From SZUA-36 sp963704855 (lineage in GTDB: Bacteria > Pseudomonadota > Gammaproteobacteria > Xanthomonadales > SZUA-36), in contig CAVPHY010000024.1 of the NCBI GenBank assembly GCA_963704855.1, forward strand, positions 496,001 to 560,000: a DNA stretch of 64,000 nt, read 5' to 3'. Shown here piece by piece: positions 45,372 through 54,497 of this stretch. The stretch's first letter is position 1, and each line of letters begins with the position of its first letter. The position numbers were made by a program, and so were the translations under genes. The notes under the pieces are model-generated. The model made no database searches, had not been told where the DNA came from, and worked only from the letters and a program-made list of their open reading frames with translations.

Positions 45372-45947
45372 GTGACATCGTGGCAGCACGACATGAATGA
45401 TTTGTCCGCCACCGAAGCACGTTGGGTCGATGAGGCCCGGGCCGGAGATCGCCTTGCATTTGAAAAGCTTTACCGCAGCCATTGCGACAGGATTTACGGA
45501 CTTTGCTGGCGTATGTGTGGCGGAGACCGGGCACTGGCGGAAGATATGGTTCAGGAAGCGTTTGTCAGGGCATGGAACAAGCTGGATCTCTTTAGGGGTG
45601 ACAGCAAGTTTGGCACCTGGTTGCACCGCCTGGCGGTAAACGTTGTTCTGAGTGACCGGCGCATCCGCGTAAAGCGATTGCGGCGAGAGCAGGAGTTCAG
45701 CGATGACATTGAGCGTGTACAGGTTGGTGATCGGGACGTTTTCGCGGGTTTAAGAAAAGACCTTGAAGCCGCCATCGCCGGGTTGCCGGAAAGAGCCAGA
45801 ACCGTGCTGGTTCTATATGACATCGAAGGATACCAGCACAATGAGATCGCAGAGTTGACTGGTATGGCGGTTGGCTCCTCCAAGGCGCAGTTACATCGGG
45901 CCCGGAAGTTGGTCCAGGAAGTCATGAAGGACTCTGAAAATATCTGA
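45372..45947 (+). CDS. ECF RNA polymerase sigma factor (RpoE-like)
   Basis: A group IV sigma factor of about 191 residues. Region 2 contains FEKLYRSHCDRIYGLCWRM and DMVQEAFVRAWNKLDLFRG, the core-binding and -10-reading part. Region 4 contains LPERARTVLVLYDIEGYQHNEIAEL with the HTH that reads the -35. I favour the GTG start at 45372 because GGGAGGA lies nine bases upstream; ATGs at 45354, 45363 and 45393 are alternatives. The downstream membrane protein gene is 15 bp away and probably encodes its anti-sigma factor. Confidence 0.92.
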   Translation: MTSWQHDMNDLSATEARWVDEARAGDRLAFEKLYRSHCDRIYGLCWRMCGGDRALAEDMVQEAFVRAWNKLDLFRGDSKFGTWLHRLAVNVVLSDRRIRVKRLRREQEFSDDIERVQVGDRDVFAGLRKDLEAAIAGLPERARTVLVLYDIEGYQHNEIAELTGMAVGSSKAQLHRARKLVQEVMKDSENI

Positions 45948-45962
45948 AGGAATTTGTTAGAG

Positions 45963-46502
45963 ATGAAAGCAACGGAATTACAAAAAGCAATCGGGTCATT
46001 ACCCAGCAATATTAAGCCGCAGCGTGATTTGTGGCCGGGTATCAGCGATCGGCTGGAGACGGTTGAGCTGAGCAGTCATGTTCAATACCGGGCGCCGTTC
46101 TGGCGTATACCGGCGATGGCCGCCGCCGTATTACTGGCGTTGATCACTGGGATTTTTATCGGTCGCGGAGTGGATACAGGACCCGCTGGCCAAACGGCCG
46201 GAACCGTGCAGGAATATGCATTGATCGCTACCGTCAATGCAACCGAACGGGAGTACCAGGCAGCCTTCAGTGAGCTGGTGACACTTGATTATTCAGGTTT
46301 ACGCCTTGCAGGCGAAGAGCCGGATGCCCTGCGGGATAGCTGGAAAGCCCTGCTGGAGGCAGAGAAGGCACTTTTGGCGGCCTTACAGCAGTATCCGTCA
46401 AACATCTATTTAAATGGGAAGTTACTGGATTTAAGATCACAGCAATTACAGTTTGTTAAGCAACTGGCATTGCTTGAACAGAATGACTGGAGAAGGACAT
46501 GA
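45963..46502 (+). CDS. putative anti-sigma factor, single-pass membrane protein
   Basis: The product has 179 residues, with a cytoplasmic N-terminal segment of about 45 residues (SLPSNIKPQRDLWPGISDRL). One membrane helix follows at about 49-68 (IPAMAAAVLLALITGIFIG) and then a helical periplasmic domain. No zinc-binding HxxxCxxC motif is present, so this is not a classical ZAS-domain anti-sigma. Position and topology still suggest control of the preceding ECF factor. The start is the ATG at 45963; a TTG at 45954 is an alternative. Its stop overlaps the next ATG by 4 bp. Confidence 0.78.
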   Translation: MKATELQKAIGSLPSNIKPQRDLWPGISDRLETVELSSHVQYRAPFWRIPAMAAAVLLALITGIFIGRGVDTGPAGQTAGTVQEYALIATVNATEREYQAAFSELVTLDYSGLRLAGEEPDALRDSWKALLEAEKALLAALQQYPSNIYLNGKLLDLRSQQLQFVKQLALLEQNDWRRT

Positions 46503-47377
46503 AAGTGGGATACATAAAGGTAACAGCGGTTTTAATAATACTCGCATCGGCGCCCGCGTTTGCCGGAAAATCAGTGGACGAACGCTGGGATATCGAGGCA
46601 GGTGCGATGGTTTCCATCGAGAATATCGCTGGAAAAATTGAGATCCAGGGGTGGGACCGGAAAGAAGCGCATCTGACCGGTGAGCTGGGCAACAGCGTGG
46701 ATGAACTGGAAATCAGTGCAAGTGAGTCCAGTTTGCAAATTGTCGTGGCCAACCGCAATGAAAGAAACGTCGACAGCACGGAACTAAAACTGATGGTTCC
46801 CAAGGGGGCTAGCATAGATGCCACCGCAGTCAGCGCTGATGTTAATGTTTCTGGGCTGGATAATGAAAAACTGACAGCGTCTTCCGTCAGCGGAAATGTG
46901 CGGGTCAACTCTTCAAGCCGGCGGGTTTCGATCGAATCGGTAAGTGGTGATGTTGAGTTTACGGGTCAAACGGCTCGTATCTCCGCAGAATCCGTGTCGG
47001 GTGATGTCGAATTATCGGGTGTTTCAGGGGAGGTTTCGGCGACAACCGTTTCCGGCGACATGGAATTGCAGGCGGATTTGATTGAAAGCGGAAAATTCGA
47101 AACAGTATCCGGCGATATGATGATACATACAAAAGTTTCCGGAAACGGCAAGCTGAGCGCTGAAAGCATGAGCGGGGATGTGACCGTTCTGCTGCCTGCG
47201 GCTCAGTCGGGCGTCTTCAAAGCCGAGAGCTTCAGTGGCCGGATCAGTACGGATTTCGGCTCGGTCGACCAGGCGAAATATGGCCCAGGCAGTCGCTTGA
47301 AATATGTTGCCGGTGACGGCGGCGCTGAAGTCCGTGTTGAGAGTTTCAGTGGTAATATCAAATTAAAACATGACTAA
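46499..47377 (+). CDS. DUF4097-type beta-helix envelope protein
   Basis: A 292-residue exported protein with a signal peptide ending near PAFAGK (about 23). The body is a ladder of short repeats of the type (V/M)SGD(V/M), for example SIESVSGDVEFTG, SAESVSGDVELSG and ETVSGDMMI, at roughly 20-residue periods from about 135 to 230. This is typical of DUF4097 adhesin-like beta-strand repeat proteins. Such genes commonly follow ECF sigma/anti-sigma pairs. It overlaps the anti-sigma gene and ends the operon before a strong terminator. Function unknown. Confidence 0.85.
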   Translation: MKVGYIKVTAVLIILASAPAFAGKSVDERWDIEAGAMVSIENIAGKIEIQGWDRKEAHLTGELGNSVDELEISASESSLQIVVANRNERNVDSTELKLMVPKGASIDATAVSADVNVSGLDNEKLTASSVSGNVRVNSSSRRVSIESVSGDVEFTGQTARISAESVSGDVELSGVSGEVSATTVSGDMELQADLIESGKFETVSGDMMIHTKVSGNGKLSAESMSGDVTVLLPAAQSGVFKAESFSGRISTDFGSVDQAKYGPGSRLKYVAGDGGAEVRVESFSGNIKLKHD

Positions 47378-47398
47378 GGCGCCATGGTTTATCGTTAC

Positions 47399-47429
47399 AA
47401 AAAAACCCGGTTAACATCGGGTTTTTTTT
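47399..47429. terminator. terminator after the sigma-factor operon
   Basis: Seven A plus CCCG (47399-47409) pair with CGGG plus eight T (47418-47429) around GTTAACAT. The symmetry lets it work in both directions. Confidence 0.9.
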
Positions 47430-47695
47430 CTGAGTAGCGTGCTTTGTGGAATATACCAATATTTTGATAATCAGCTACTTAAACGCCCCGGAACAAGGGA
47501 TAAAAAAATAGTGCTTTTTCGATTTAATTAATGTAAATTTAACATCTGTGACTATATCTTAAGCCTGAAATAGCAATATTTTGGTTAAGTTGTTGTTTAT
47601 ATTATTGTTATTTTAGGAAGTCAAAAAAGCCGTCTTTTGTTTTTGTAGGTAAGTGACAAGAACCACTGACAAAAAAACTGTTAAATTTAGGAGAA
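47430..47695 (+). other. AT-rich leader region of the TonB-dependent receptor gene
   Basis: These 266 bp are markedly AT-rich compared with the neighbouring genes and contain no open frame of note. They probably carry the receptor promoter and an unusually long untranslated leader. No riboswitch or Fur box is recognised. Confidence 0.4.
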
Positions 47696-50551
47696 ATGGT
47701 AATGCAACATAAAAAGCTACTGAGTCTCGCGGTATCTTCCGCACTAGGACTTACAGCATCGTTATTGGCCACGGGTGTTGCCGTGGCACAGGAAGATCAG
47801 GACGAAAATGCTGAGGACCTGTTAGAAGAAGTGATCGTAACCGGTTCACGTATTGCGACAGTAGACGGCTTCGGCCGCACCAGTCCAGTAACCGTTGTTG
47901 GAATGGATCAAATTGAGTCAACTGGTCTGACCCGTGTTGAAGACGTATTAAATAGCTTGCCACAGGTTGAAACCGCCCTGCATTCATTTGATGCGAATGG
48001 TATTTCAGGTACTGCTTCTATCGACCTTCGTGGACTTGGCGCTAACCGCACCCTGGTCCTGATGAATGGTCGTCGTTTCCCACCTGGTGGCGTTAGCACG
48101 CAAGCCGTGGACGTTAACCAGATTCCTTCCGCCATGATCGAGCGTATTGAAGTGCTGACCGGTGGTGCATCAGCCACTTACGGTGCTGACGCTGTGGCGG
48201 GTGTTGTGAACTTCATCATGCGTCGTGTTGACGGTGTTGAAATCAGCGCCGGCATCAGTGGTTACCAGCACGATAACGACAACAAGTACATCCAGGGCCT
48301 GATGGATGCAAGAAACTTCGAATATCCTACAGGCGGTTCCGGTATCGGTGGCGAGGCCTATAATGTTGAACTCGTTGTCGGCGGTGACTTTGACGATGGC
48401 CGCGGTAATGCGACCGTGTACGCCACCTGGCGTGAAAACAAGGAAATGCTGCAGGGCGAACGCGACTACTCAAGCTGTGCATTGAGCAATTCCGGCACAT
48501 CATGCGGTGGTTCCAGTACTGCGCCTGTGCCAAACATGTTTGTATACCCTGCATACGATGGCGTTGTAGATCAGTCCACATCCCAATGGATGTCGTTACA
48601 ACCGGATGGCTCCCTGGCGCCTTACAATGGTTCAAACATTTACAACTATGGCCCGATCAATCACTTCATGCGTCCTGACACGCGTTGGTCCTTGGGTGCG
48701 TTCGTAGATTATGAAATCAACGAGCACGCGATCGCTTACCTGGAAACAAATTTTGCGAATGACCAAACCTATGGTCAGATCGCTGAATCAGGTACTTTCT
48801 ATGCTGCAACTTACGTATTGCCGCTGACCAACCCCCTTTTCCCGCAGATCTTCCGTGATTCGCTGAGCGCCCTTTACCCGGATGCTGAAGAATTCGGTCT
48901 TCAGATCGGTAAACGTAACGTTGAAGGTGGGCCGCGTAGCAGTAACTTCGATCACAGCAGCTTCCGTCTCGTTGGCGGCCTGAAGGGCGCCATTAACGAT
49001 GATTGGGATTATGACGTGTCTTACCTGTATGGCTCGTCCACTTCCAGCCTGGCCTACCTGAATGACATGTTGACACCCAATATTGGTATCGCAGTTGACG
49101 GTGATCTTTGTGCTGCAACCCCGGGTTGTATCCCTTACCAGGTATTCACCTACCAGGGTGTTACACCCGAAGCAGCAAATGCGCTGCTTGGTACGGCCAT
49201 TGCAACCGGTAAAACCTCTACCCGTGTAATCAATGCTTATGTAACCGGTGATACCGGCCTGAACATTGGTAATGCAGATTCCATCATGGTTGCCGGCGGT
49301 TTCGAGCATCGTATCGAATCTTACAACCGTACGTCTGACACCGTATTCCAGCAGGGTTCGCTCGCTGGCCAGGGTGGTCCGACACCGGGTGTTGACGGTC
49401 ATTACAACGTTCTGGAATTCTTCGCCGAAGGTAACATTCCGCTGTTGTCGAACGTGACGGGCGCCCAGGCGCTTAACCTTGACCTCGCGTATCGTTATTC
49501 AGATTACAGCACCAGTGGCGGCAGTAGCACTTACCGTGCAGGCCTCAACTGGCAGCCGATTGATATGATGAATGTGCGTGTTGGTTACAACCGTGCTGTA
49601 CGTGCTCCTAACGTCAGTGAATTGTTCTCAACCCAGTCCCTCGGTCTGTGGTCTGGCGCTGATCCATGTGCTACCAGCACCCCGTCTCAGACGGCGGCTC
49701 AATGTGCAAATTCAGGTGTTACAGCTGCACAGTATGGCAATATTTCAGCAAGCCCGGCAGGCCAATATAATGGCTTGTTTGGTGGTAACCCACTGCTTGA
49801 TCCTGAAGTAGCGGATACGTGGACTGCTGGTGTCGTGATTAATCCGATGGATACCATGACGATCTCTGTTGACTGGTGGCAGATCGAGATTAACGAAACG
49901 ATCAGTAACATTGGTGCCACGACCATTCTTGAACAGTGCGGTTTAAACGGTGTTCTGTGTGAAAATATCAACCGTGGACCTAATGGTAACCTCTGGCAGG
50001 GTACTGCTGGTTTCATCCAAGATACCACGTTGAACGTCGGTGAGAACAAGTGGTCGGGTATCGATTTGGCCTTTAACTGGGCGATCGATGGTCTCGGTGG
50101 TACTTGGACGACCAACATGATTGGTACGTACATGTTGGACAGGACAATCACACCTCTGCCGGCTAGCCCTGATTCGGCCTATGATTGTGTAGGTCTCATC
50201 AGCACACGTTGCTTCCCGGCACCGGAATGGCGTCATACGATCTCTACCCAGTATGATTCCAACGAGTGGTGGTCAGTAACTGCAAGGTGGCGTTACTTTG
50301 ATGGTGTTAAATACGATGGCACGGCAGATGCAATCGCAGGCGACAACATGAAGAAGGCCCAAAACTACATCGATCTGAGTGCAGTTTTCCGCTTCATGGA
50401 AAACCACGATGTGACCGTTGGTATCAACAACATCTTTGACAAAGAACCGCCGATGGTTGGTGGTACTCTGACAACGAATGCTAATACCATTGCTGGTTTC
50501 TACGACACACTGGGTCGTTACCTGTTCGCACAGGCAACCTTCCGTTTCTAA
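47696..50551 (+). CDS. TonB-dependent outer-membrane receptor
   Basis: A 951-residue energy-coupled outer-membrane transporter. The signal peptide ends near GVAVAQE. The TonB box and plug start follow as EEVIVTGSRI (about 44-53). The plug has GLGANRTLVLMNGRRFPPGG and GGASATYGADAVAGVVNFI. The 22-strand barrel ends in the canonical aromatic YLFAQATFRF. Cysteine pairs in extracellular loops (for example CALSNSGTSC) suggest disulfides. This sub-group is large in marine and stalked proteobacteria and usually lacks known ligands. AGGAG fits the second ATG (47702) better than the first. Confidence 0.94.
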   Translation: MVMQHKKLLSLAVSSALGLTASLLATGVAVAQEDQDENAEDLLEEVIVTGSRIATVDGFGRTSPVTVVGMDQIESTGLTRVEDVLNSLPQVETALHSFDANGISGTASIDLRGLGANRTLVLMNGRRFPPGGVSTQAVDVNQIPSAMIERIEVLTGGASATYGADAVAGVVNFIMRRVDGVEISAGISGYQHDNDNKYIQGLMDARNFEYPTGGSGIGGEAYNVELVVGGDFDDGRGNATVYATWRENKEMLQGERDYSSCALSNSGTSCGGSSTAPVPNMFVYPAYDGVVDQSTSQWMSLQPDGSLAPYNGSNIYNYGPINHFMRPDTRWSLGAFVDYEINEHAIAYLETNFANDQTYGQIAESGTFYAATYVLPLTNPLFPQIFRDSLSALYPDAEEFGLQIGKRNVEGGPRSSNFDHSSFRLVGGLKGAINDDWDYDVSYLYGSSTSSLAYLNDMLTPNIGIAVDGDLCAATPGCIPYQVFTYQGVTPEAANALLGTAIATGKTSTRVINAYVTGDTGLNIGNADSIMVAGGFEHRIESYNRTSDTVFQQGSLAGQGGPTPGVDGHYNVLEFFAEGNIPLLSNVTGAQALNLDLAYRYSDYSTSGGSSTYRAGLNWQPIDMMNVRVGYNRAVRAPNVSELFSTQSLGLWSGADPCATSTPSQTAAQCANSGVTAAQYGNISASPAGQYNGLFGGNPLLDPEVADTWTAGVVINPMDTMTISVDWWQIEINETISNIGATTILEQCGLNGVLCENINRGPNGNLWQGTAGFIQDTTLNVGENKWSGIDLAFNWAIDGLGGTWTTNMIGTYMLDRTITPLPASPDSAYDCVGLISTRCFPAPEWRHTISTQYDSNEWWSVTARWRYFDGVKYDGTADAIAGDNMKKAQNYIDLSAVFRFMENHDVTVGINNIFDKEPPMVGGTLTTNANTIAGFYDTLGRYLFAQATFRF

Positions 50552-50575
50552 GTCATAAGAAACATGTTAGAACTG

Positions 50576-50605
50576 AAAGCGGGCCCTTTGGCCCGCTTTC
50601 TTTTT
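50576..50605 (+). terminator. terminator of the TonB-dependent receptor gene
   Basis: AAAGCGGGCC at 50576-50585 and GGCCCGCTTT at 50590-50599 form a perfect 10-bp stem with a CTTT loop, followed by a T-run. Confidence 0.92.
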
Positions 50606-50712
50606 GGGTGTCGAAAAAGAATTCCTTGCGCGTATGCTGTGTGGTGATTGCGCGGTAGACGATGCTCAGCGCATTGGCTGCCTATGGCAGGTCCCTGACC
50701 GGTTAAGAAACC

Positions 50713-52305
50713 TCAGATGAGGGAATTGCCGCTTTCATCGACGATATTTGCCGCCATGAGCTTTCGCCTCACTGGTTCAAGCTCGGTTTCAAAATGACGC
50801 CAGCGACTGACCGAACTCGTGTAAATCGGTTCTCTCGCCTGTGCAGCGCTGGCGGTTGAACTCTGCCCGGTGATGTTTTGCACTTCGATCAATTCGCTGG
50901 ACCAGTTGAGCCCAACGTAATCGGCAATCCGTTTGGAGACATCCAGTGGATTGGACACCAGCTCTTCATAGCGGACGTCGAGGATAGCGCCGGGCATCAA
51001 TTGGTGCCAATGGTCCATCAGTTGGCGATAGGCGATGTAATAATCTGCAAGCTCGTCCAGATCGTAGGAAAAATAATAGGCCTTGGCGAACAGTGTTTTG
51101 AAAACAGCAAAGCAAGTGTCCATCGGATCACGAACCAGGTGCAGAATCCGGGCTTTGGGAAATGCCTTCTTTATCAAACCGCAATACAGAAAATTGAACG
51201 GCGTTTTGTCCATATAGCGGGCGGCTTTTCCAAACATGCCCTGCATACTGCTCTGGTACTTGTCGGCGATTTCGCCATAATCCACTTCTAAGGCGGCACT
51301 CAGAGGATTGAGGTTCCTATCCGGATTGGCGGTGATGTAATTGTTGATGACGGAGCTGAACGCCATCGTGAAATCGTAGGTTTCCTCTGCTGACCTGATA
51401 CCTTCGCCCTGGCTTACTATGCGCTCGACCAGCGTAGTGCCGGTTCTCGGCATGCCAACGATAAAGATCGGTGAATCCTGTGAACTCGAATCAGGAATCC
51501 CGGCAAAATCAGCAGGCTGAAAAGTATTCAAAACATTCTTTATGTTGGTTACTTCTTCAGACAGGTCGAAATTGACAAGTTGGCGCTGAAGGGCTGACCC
51601 CGATTTCAGGGCACTGAATGATTGTTTATATTCGCCCAGGTCTTCAAGTTCCTTGGCCAAAGCAAAATAAATATAGACCGCTTCTTTTTTGGTCAATGGC
51701 TGCGAAAGGTAGCTTCTCAACATGTCCACATGGTTTTGACCAGGCGTCTGTTTTCGCAACTGGGACCTCAGCAGCAGCTTTTGTCCTTTTGCAGGGAGGC
51801 CACTATCCAGAAATCTGGATATGGCATCTTCCGCTTCGGCGATTTTTCCCAGGAAAAACTGGTTGGTTGAAAAATCAAAAAGAATTTTCGGATCCTTGGT
51901 CTGCTTCGCCCCTGCGTTCAATAAAAAGGGCTCAGCGCCGGCATGATTACCGCATTGACTGAATACCCGTGCGGTCAGCAGCTGAATCATCGGGTCGTCC
52001 GGGAATCGCGAGGCAACCGCTGACGCGGTCTCCTGGGCCTTTATCCCCTGCCGGTTGATCGTTTCGATGTCCGCCTTTTTGAAGTGCAAATCCAGTTGCT
52101 CACCATCCAGTTCAACGGCCCGGTTAATGTGCGCCATGGCCTGCTTTATCTGATTCCTTGCAAGAGCTACCTCGTATGCGAGAGCGTGTACCTGGGCAAC
52201 GTCTGGTGCTTCTGCCAGCAATTTGGAACTGAGTTGCGCCGCCTCATCAACCTGGCCAAGCGAAAGAAGCTTTAGTCCAAGATTTACTTTTCTGAGTGGA
52301 TTCAT
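50713..52305 (-). CDS. TPR-domain sulfotransferase (copy 1)
   Basis: A 530-residue cytoplasmic protein. About 1-250 are TPR helices (GLKLLSLGQVDEAAQLSSKLL and similar). The sulfotransferase domain follows: the PAPS 5'-phosphosulfate loop PIFIVGMPRTGTTLVERI is at about 278-295, the DKTPFNF motif lies between, and the 3'-phosphate segment RILHLVRDPMDTCFAVF is near 385. It also has FSYDLDELADYYIAYRQLMDHWHQLMP, a block shared by all three copies here. The family transfers sulfate from PAPS to a protein or sugar hydroxyl; the acceptor is not known. It lies on the opposite strand to the TonB receptor gene, converging on it. Confidence 0.9.
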   Translation of the reverse strand: MNPLRKVNLGLKLLSLGQVDEAAQLSSKLLAEAPDVAQVHALAYEVALARNQIKQAMAHINRAVELDGEQLDLHFKKADIETINRQGIKAQETASAVASRFPDDPMIQLLTARVFSQCGNHAGAEPFLLNAGAKQTKDPKILFDFSTNQFFLGKIAEAEDAISRFLDSGLPAKGQKLLLRSQLRKQTPGQNHVDMLRSYLSQPLTKKEAVYIYFALAKELEDLGEYKQSFSALKSGSALQRQLVNFDLSEEVTNIKNVLNTFQPADFAGIPDSSSQDSPIFIVGMPRTGTTLVERIVSQGEGIRSAEETYDFTMAFSSVINNYITANPDRNLNPLSAALEVDYGEIADKYQSSMQGMFGKAARYMDKTPFNFLYCGLIKKAFPKARILHLVRDPMDTCFAVFKTLFAKAYYFSYDLDELADYYIAYRQLMDHWHQLMPGAILDVRYEELVSNPLDVSKRIADYVGLNWSSELIEVQNITGQSSTASAAQAREPIYTSSVSRWRHFETELEPVRRKLMAANIVDESGNSLI

Positions 52306-52357
52306 TAGGTTGGTTCAAATCTCATTGATTGGACAACATATCGCCGAAGTTGTAACA

Positions 52358-52381
52358 CGGGCCCTGAATTGATAGGGCCCG
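52358..52381. repeat. hairpin between the DUF547 and TPR-sulfotransferase genes
   Basis: CGGGCCCT at 52358-52365 and AGGGCCCG at 52374-52381 form a perfect 8-bp stem. No T-run is present on the minus strand, so it may attenuate rather than stop transcription from the DUF547 gene into the sulfotransferase gene. Confidence 0.5.
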
Positions 52382-52394
52382 CGTTGTTTGTCGT

Positions 52395-53627
52395 TCAGGG
52401 ATTGTCGTTATCCTTGTCTTCCCCGTCTTTCTTGTCAGTCTCGGGTGCGGGTTGGTCTTTCGCTTCACCCAGTTCTTCCATTGTCACGTTTGCATTTAAC
52501 AGATTCGTGGATTCACGCTTCTCATTGATGATATTCAACTGGGTCAGCAATGCCGGGTCAAAGCGCTGTAATGGTTTGCCGCTTGCTGCCATGGTGGTGG
52601 ATCCTGCACCAGCGGAGGCCGCTATTACCCCGCCGCCGTCGGCTGCTACGGTGCTTTTAACGGAATCCAGCAAGGCCGCGTTACTGTCGGCAAACGCGGC
52701 GCCAAAATCACGGTAGGTTCCGCCCAGGTCGGTCACGGTCCAGTCATCGATATCGGCTCGTATTGATGATGCGGACTGTAGTTCCGATCGCTCCGAACCT
52801 TCGATATAGGTCATGAGATGTTTGCTCAGATCATCCTCGAAACTTGGAAAGAACGCCTTGTTGCGTTCGTACAGGCTCGATACGCGGAAGGTCTTTTCAT
52901 CCTTGGGGTAGGTTCCGCGGTTGGAATTGATGAATTCATTGGCGTTGTTTTTCAGGGCGCGCCAGACATCGCTGCCGATATAGGCCCTTTTACGGATATT
53001 CGGCCCGCCAATGTAACCCTGGTAAAGACCGTAAATGATCAACGGATTACTGTTGTAATTGTGTTTCAGGATCGTGTATTCGATATCGTCGAGGCTCAGC
53101 GGTATACCTGCGACATTGAGAATCTTTTCTGAGAATATTGATTTTTTGCCAACCGCCAGTTTCTTCAGGCTCCGTTGCGGGTACTCCTTGATGATCTCGT
53201 TCAGGACGGTCACGTTATACAGGTTCAGCCAATAGGCCAGTTGTTCATCGCGGGAAAAATACTTTAGCGGCGCTTCGGTAGGCACCTGCTCGAGACTTTT
53301 CTGAATGGCGATCAGCAATTTCCGGCCGTCTTCGCTTTCCGCAAATGTTTCGTAGTAGAAGCGGTTACCCTCATTGATGGTTGACCTCTTGACGCTGGTC
53401 TTCATGCGGGTGCCGGTTGCAGCATGGGTGGGATCGGCTTTTTCGCGGGTTGAGCGGCCCACGTCCACAACCGCCACTTTCAGGATGTTGGTCAGGTCGT
53501 CATAGTTGATCGTGAATTTGGAGGCCTCATCGGAGCCTTGAAATGGTTCGGGTACTGCAGAATTTGCGGCAGCACACGTCGAAACATAAGCCACAACAAA
53601 TATTAAAACCGTTAGAAAATGCCGCAT
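52395..53627 (-). CDS. DUF547 domain secreted protein
   Basis: A 410-residue exported protein with a signal peptide ending near STCAAANSA. The DUF547 core covers about 90-270: SRDEQLAYWLNLYNVTVLNEII, GIPLSLDDIEYTIL and RAYIGSDVWRAL are typical, including the conserved histidine/asparagine positions. A C-terminal extension carries an Ala/Gly/Ser linker (about 330-350) and ends in a highly acidic tail (DKKDGEDKDNDNP). DUF547 has no firm function; a papain-like fold has been suggested. It is upstream of sulfotransferase copy 1 on the same strand. Confidence 0.88.
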   Translation of the reverse strand: MRHFLTVLIFVVAYVSTCAAANSAVPEPFQGSDEASKFTINYDDLTNILKVAVVDVGRSTREKADPTHAATGTRMKTSVKRSTINEGNRFYYETFAESEDGRKLLIAIQKSLEQVPTEAPLKYFSRDEQLAYWLNLYNVTVLNEIIKEYPQRSLKKLAVGKKSIFSEKILNVAGIPLSLDDIEYTILKHNYNSNPLIIYGLYQGYIGGPNIRKRAYIGSDVWRALKNNANEFINSNRGTYPKDEKTFRVSSLYERNKAFFPSFEDDLSKHLMTYIEGSERSELQSASSIRADIDDWTVTDLGGTYRDFGAAFADSNAALLDSVKSTVAADGGGVIAASAGAGSTTMAASGKPLQRFDPALLTQLNIINEKRESTNLLNANVTMEELGEAKDQPAPETDKKDGEDKDNDNP

Positions 53628-53924
53628 GATGAGAACTCCAGATGACGATAGATAATTACACCATAATACCTCTTTGTGAGATACCTGTGAAAAAATCGAT
53701 CAGGTTATGCTGAGCGTTTTACACGATTAACGGTATGACAACCGGAAGAAGTATCAAATCCGGAATTAACCAATCCGGTTAAATGGCGTGTGTTTTGATT
53801 TCTAAATGCTGATCAAAACGCGCTTATCTGATAATCTGTCGGATTGAGCCGTATGCGTTGCAAATGCACGAGGCGGGACACTGGTCCGGATAAACCCGGG
53901 CAATATTTTGGGAAGCGAATTCAC
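53628..53924. other. divergent intergenic region with an inverted repeat
   Basis: About 300 bp between divergent genes. GTTTTGAT at 53792-53799 and ATCAAAAC at 53812-53819 form a perfect 8-bp inverted repeat with a 12-bp spacer, a possible operator. A smaller CCGGA/TCCGG repeat lies just upstream. No gene is evident. Confidence 0.45.
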
Positions 53925-54497
53925 ATGATGCAAAAAGTTGTTACAGCGCCGCGCTCCGGCGTTCTTTTTTTGATTTTCGGATTGTCGCAGTTGTTCATGT
54001 CGCCTCTCCTGGCTGACGAGTTGATGAATATCACGGATATCAAGGACTGCCAGTTAATCGGCGGTGACGCAGAACGCCTGGCCTGCTATGACACCGTGAG
54101 TCGTGGCGGAATTTTCAACGAACAGCAATTGAAGCAGGTGCAGATCGAACAGTTCGGCAGTAACAAAATGACCAGAGAATCTGAACCGGAAACTCCGCCT
54201 GCAAAGGAATCCGCGACCGCAACTGCCGCAGATGCAACTACAAAACCGGAATCGGTTCCCTTGCCGCAAACAAAAGTTTCCGTTGACGAAATCAATGTAA
54301 CGGTCGTGCGTATAAAAAAGGATAGCGTGGGTATCCATTATTTCCAAACCTCCGATGGCCAGGTCTGGAAACAGCAGAATGCCACGGCATGGAATTTGAA
54401 AGCGCCCTTCGAAGCAAAAATTGAAAAAGGCCTGATGGGTTCGTTTTTTCTTATCAATGAAGGCGGTAAGTCAACCCGGGTTAAGCGTGTGAAGTAA
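53925..54497 (+). CDS. exported hypothetical protein with CYD motif
   Basis: A 190-residue protein if started at the ATG at 53925. It has a hydrophobic signal ending near SPLLADE and then DCQLIGGDAERLACYDTVS, a two-cysteine motif seen in several small periplasmic proteins, some of them type VI-linked. A low-complexity Thr/Ala/Glu/Pro linker follows, then a beta domain (VTVVRIKKDSVGIHYFQTSDGQVW and a basic end). The frame is open further upstream to 53844, but those residues lack a signal. The stop is directly followed by the esterase start. Confidence 0.75.
   Translation: MMQKVVTAPRSGVLFLIFGLSQLFMSPLLADELMNITDIKDCQLIGGDAERLACYDTVSRGGIFNEQQLKQVQIEQFGSNKMTRESEPETPPAKESATATAADATTKPESVPLPQTKVSVDEINVTVVRIKKDSVGIHYFQTSDGQVWKQQNATAWNLKAPFEAKIEKGLMGSFFLINEGGKSTRVKRVK

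Noticed and set aside
46860..47180. DNA tandem repeat or CRISPR-like array
   Set aside because: The periodicity is a protein-level SGD repeat in the DUF4097 gene; the DNA copies diverge and there are no spacers.
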